Shown here piece after piece: positions 61,734 to 64,000 of a stretch of DNA of 64,000 nt. Made by a program: the position numbers and the translations under genes. Below the pieces are notes generated by a model, which was given only the letters and a program-made list of their open reading frames with translations, made no database searches and was not told the DNA's origin. This stretch comes from Vitellaria paradoxa (lineage: Eukaryota; Streptophyta; Magnoliopsida; Ericales; Sapotaceae): NCBI GenBank assembly GCA_019916065.1, contig CM034233.1:6330516-6394515 (forward strand). The letters run 5' to 3'. Positions within the stretch are counted from its first letter, which is position 1. Every line of letters starts with the position of its first letter.

Positions 61734-62937
61734 ACTGTAACTAACATATACTAAGTATTATTTTGATACTAAATATTTTTTAATTTTAATTTATTTACTA
61801 CTAGACGACGGTACACATGTGATGCATGTAATTTTTTTTTTGTCTTAATAATCAATAAAAATATTTTAGTTTTGTAAATTATGAATATTTAATTAATTTT
61901 TCTATTAATTTTTATTTTTATATATATTCAAAATGGTGGTGCACACACAATATACGTAAATTTTTATATTAAAACTATGTATGTATTATTAATTAATTTG
62001 TTAATTATAAAGAAATTAACAAAAATGATTCAAGTAGTAAATAATAACTAGTTAAAGTTATTTAAGTAAATAACATAGAATTAAGGAGCATTTAAGGAAG
62101 ATAAAAAAATAAATAAGTGAAATTACTTAATTATGTGAAAATTATAAAGAATTAATTCTATTGAGTGTATGTAGGTTTTGAAAGTTAAACGATATTATGA
62201 GAAGGAAAAAAAAATTTCATAAAAAATAAGAACCATAAAAAAAAATAACTTTCACCAAACTTGTAAGTTTACCTATAATAATATAGATAGTAACACTGAA
62301 TGCTAAAATAGCATTAGCTTTTTTATAATATTATGCTATTATTATATTTATTGATATATTAATAAATCCTTAAGTTTATTAATGTGTTATATATATATAT
62401 ATATTATATATGCAGTACATTGACGTAATGTGATCGTTAAATATTAATAATGATCATTAAAAATTAATTAAAAAAGACTTAAAAAGTAAATATTTAATGT
62501 TTTAACGTAAAGTATACCCAAAAAAAAAAAAAAAAACTTTCTGCTGCAGCTTACAAGTGTTAAAATAGAATGGCTGATGCCAGTGCTTTTGCTTGGATAT
62601 TGAAGTGGATTATCTACGCAGCAGCATAGAGAGATGTGGCCATACTGCAGCAATTAATGACGTGCATGCATGAGAGATGCTCCAAACTTTCTAATATTCA
62701 CATGGTGATGCTCCAAAAACTTTCTAATTCTCACATGGCCTGGCTGCGGGTGGCCTGGCCTCGATCAAGAATTCCATGGATGGATAGAATTCTTCAACGT
62801 CGGCATTTGATTAATTGTTGAGTCATCTTCTAAGAAGATAAACTTTCCTTAAAAGCCAAGAGCATATACCGCGGATTTGCTGTCGTGGAAAGAGCCATGC
62901 ATCGAAATATATGTGGATATTACTGTTTCACTTTCCT

Positions 62938-63045
62938 GTTCTACTTTTGCTTCTTGTTATCATTTCCCCATCAGTGCTACTTTTGCTTCTTGTTATCATT
63001 TCTCCATCAGTGCTACTTTTGCTTCTTGTTATCTTTTCTCCATCT
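62938..63045. repeat. Three tandem 36-bp units
   Basis: Units of the form CTACTTTTGCTTCTTGTTAT followed by CWTTTCYCCATCAGTG repeat three times with 1-3 changes. The small overlapping ORFs here are repeat artefacts. Confidence 0.85.
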
Positions 63046-63773
63046 CTTTCATGAAAGAGTTGAGTCACCCATCCAAAAAAGCTACATTAATTAGATACTT
63101 TGAAACTTGTGTCGAGAAAATAGATTTCCATTTCCAGTATCCTCTCAAGGAAACTTCTTGATGTACATTTACATTTACACACACGCACACGCCACATATA
63201 TTACTTTCTACTGGGTGGTCTATGAAAAGACAAAAATTTGATAACAAAAAAAAAAAAAAAAAATCAATCCGCATGATTTTACATTTGCAAGGTTTCTCAT
63301 CAAACTGCTCTCGAATTTCAACCTAGTGGAGTTTAGTTAAACAGGAGAAAAAAGAAAAAAAAAAAAAAAAGGAAACACGTCAAAGAGACGTCTAATTAAT
63401 TGAATAACTACTAAAATATTCTTCATATGCTTTGATTGACACAAGAGATCACACGAAGTTACCAAGTGTTTAAAGTTGAAGAATAGTTTATAGTTAGTCC
63501 ACTTATGGGGATAATTAAGTTCGATTCAGCTAAGGTGGCTGCAACTTTAATTACTACGACAAAGCAATGGACAAGATTACTGATTGTGGGAATCTGCTAG
63601 CTAGCTGGGTCATATTCAGTCCTAATCAATATATGAATCAGATGGCATTGTATATATATAAACCTGCTTTTGATGAGTTCTGATACACTGCATGCCAAAT
63701 AAGCAATAAGATGCCTCGCAGAAAGTCAAATCTAATACAACTTTGATTAGCAGCTGGCTATATATAACAGTTT

Positions 63774-63774
<1 letters not shown>

Positions 63775-63813
<39 letters not shown>

Positions 63814-63818
63814 TTTTT
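63775..63818. repeat. (TTTA)n microsatellite
   Basis: About ten uninterrupted tetranucleotide units. Confidence 0.95.
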
Positions 63819-64000
63819 GAGTTGGTACATTTTTTTTTTCTTTGGGGAGCAGGTGACTAAACATCAGGATTATTTAAAGTAGTAACTTCTTCGAGTGGAT
63901 TTCTAGAACTGCAAATTGAAATATGACCAAATTGTGACTAATTGTAAAACTTGGTCATCTAATTCATTTATTAACTAAAGTCGTGTAAGCCTGTTTACTA

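Larger units (their letters stand above)
61745..64000. other. Intergenic DNA to the window edge
   Basis: No supported gene. Contains (AT)n near 62390-62410, a 36-bp tandem repeat, a long (TTTA)n tract and poly(A) runs at 63246-63263 and 63354-63370. Confidence 0.6.

Noticed and set aside
62938..63045. Possible CRISPR-like array of 36-bp repeats
   Set aside because: Units are contiguous with no spacers, in plant DNA; a simple tandem repeat.

Overview
The window is nuclear DNA of a flowering plant, most likely a eudicot. Evidence: AT-rich intergenic DNA, GT-AG introns, plant-only gene families (CLV1-type receptor kinase, thaumatin-like protein, CIP8-type RING protein) and dense MITEs. It holds six protein genes and one tRNA in 64 kb; the rest is intergenic DNA rich in small non-autonomous transposons.

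Layout: 2.0-6.0 kb (+), a CLAVATA1 receptor kinase in two exons encoding 980 aa. 13.2-20.6 kb (+), a TFIIS N-terminal-domain protein of 1038 aa, with an uninterrupted CDS behind a probable intron-containing leader. 26.5-27.5 kb (-), a CIP8-like RING-H2 E3 ligase. 33.4-33.7 kb (-), a small two-helix membrane protein. 42.3-51.6 kb (+), a GRP94/HSP90-7 (SHEPHERD) ER chaperone in 15 exons. 53.9-57.2 kb (-), a thaumatin-like protein in three exons, convergent with GRP94. 60.15 kb (+), a tRNA-Leu(CAA).

The most striking feature is a 4,006-bp CACTA-type DNA transposon (42324-46329; TIR CACTACTAGAAAAA, 3-bp duplication TTC). It sits inside the signal-peptide exon of the GRP94 gene and interrupts the reading frame after 15 complete codons. 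The same gene has an abnormal exon 11/12 junction, a tandemly duplicated upstream region and a near-match to an ER-stress element beside its TATA box. In Arabidopsis the SHEPHERD chaperone is needed for CLAVATA function, and a CLV1 gene lies 36 kb away here.

Other structures: a 1.33-kb fold-back element with a perfect 9-bp target duplication; two further Mutator-like elements with 9-11-bp duplications; very short poly(A)-tailed insertions flanked by 10-17-bp duplications; a 5S-rRNA-derived (Cassandra-like) LTR; a palindromic repeat array upstream of CLV1; and a cluster of upstream ORFs, including AUGUAA, before the TFIIS-domain gene. I found no CRISPR array, operon or obviously novel enzyme system. 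Exon boundaries were placed by reading splice sites and by remembered family sequences, not by alignment.
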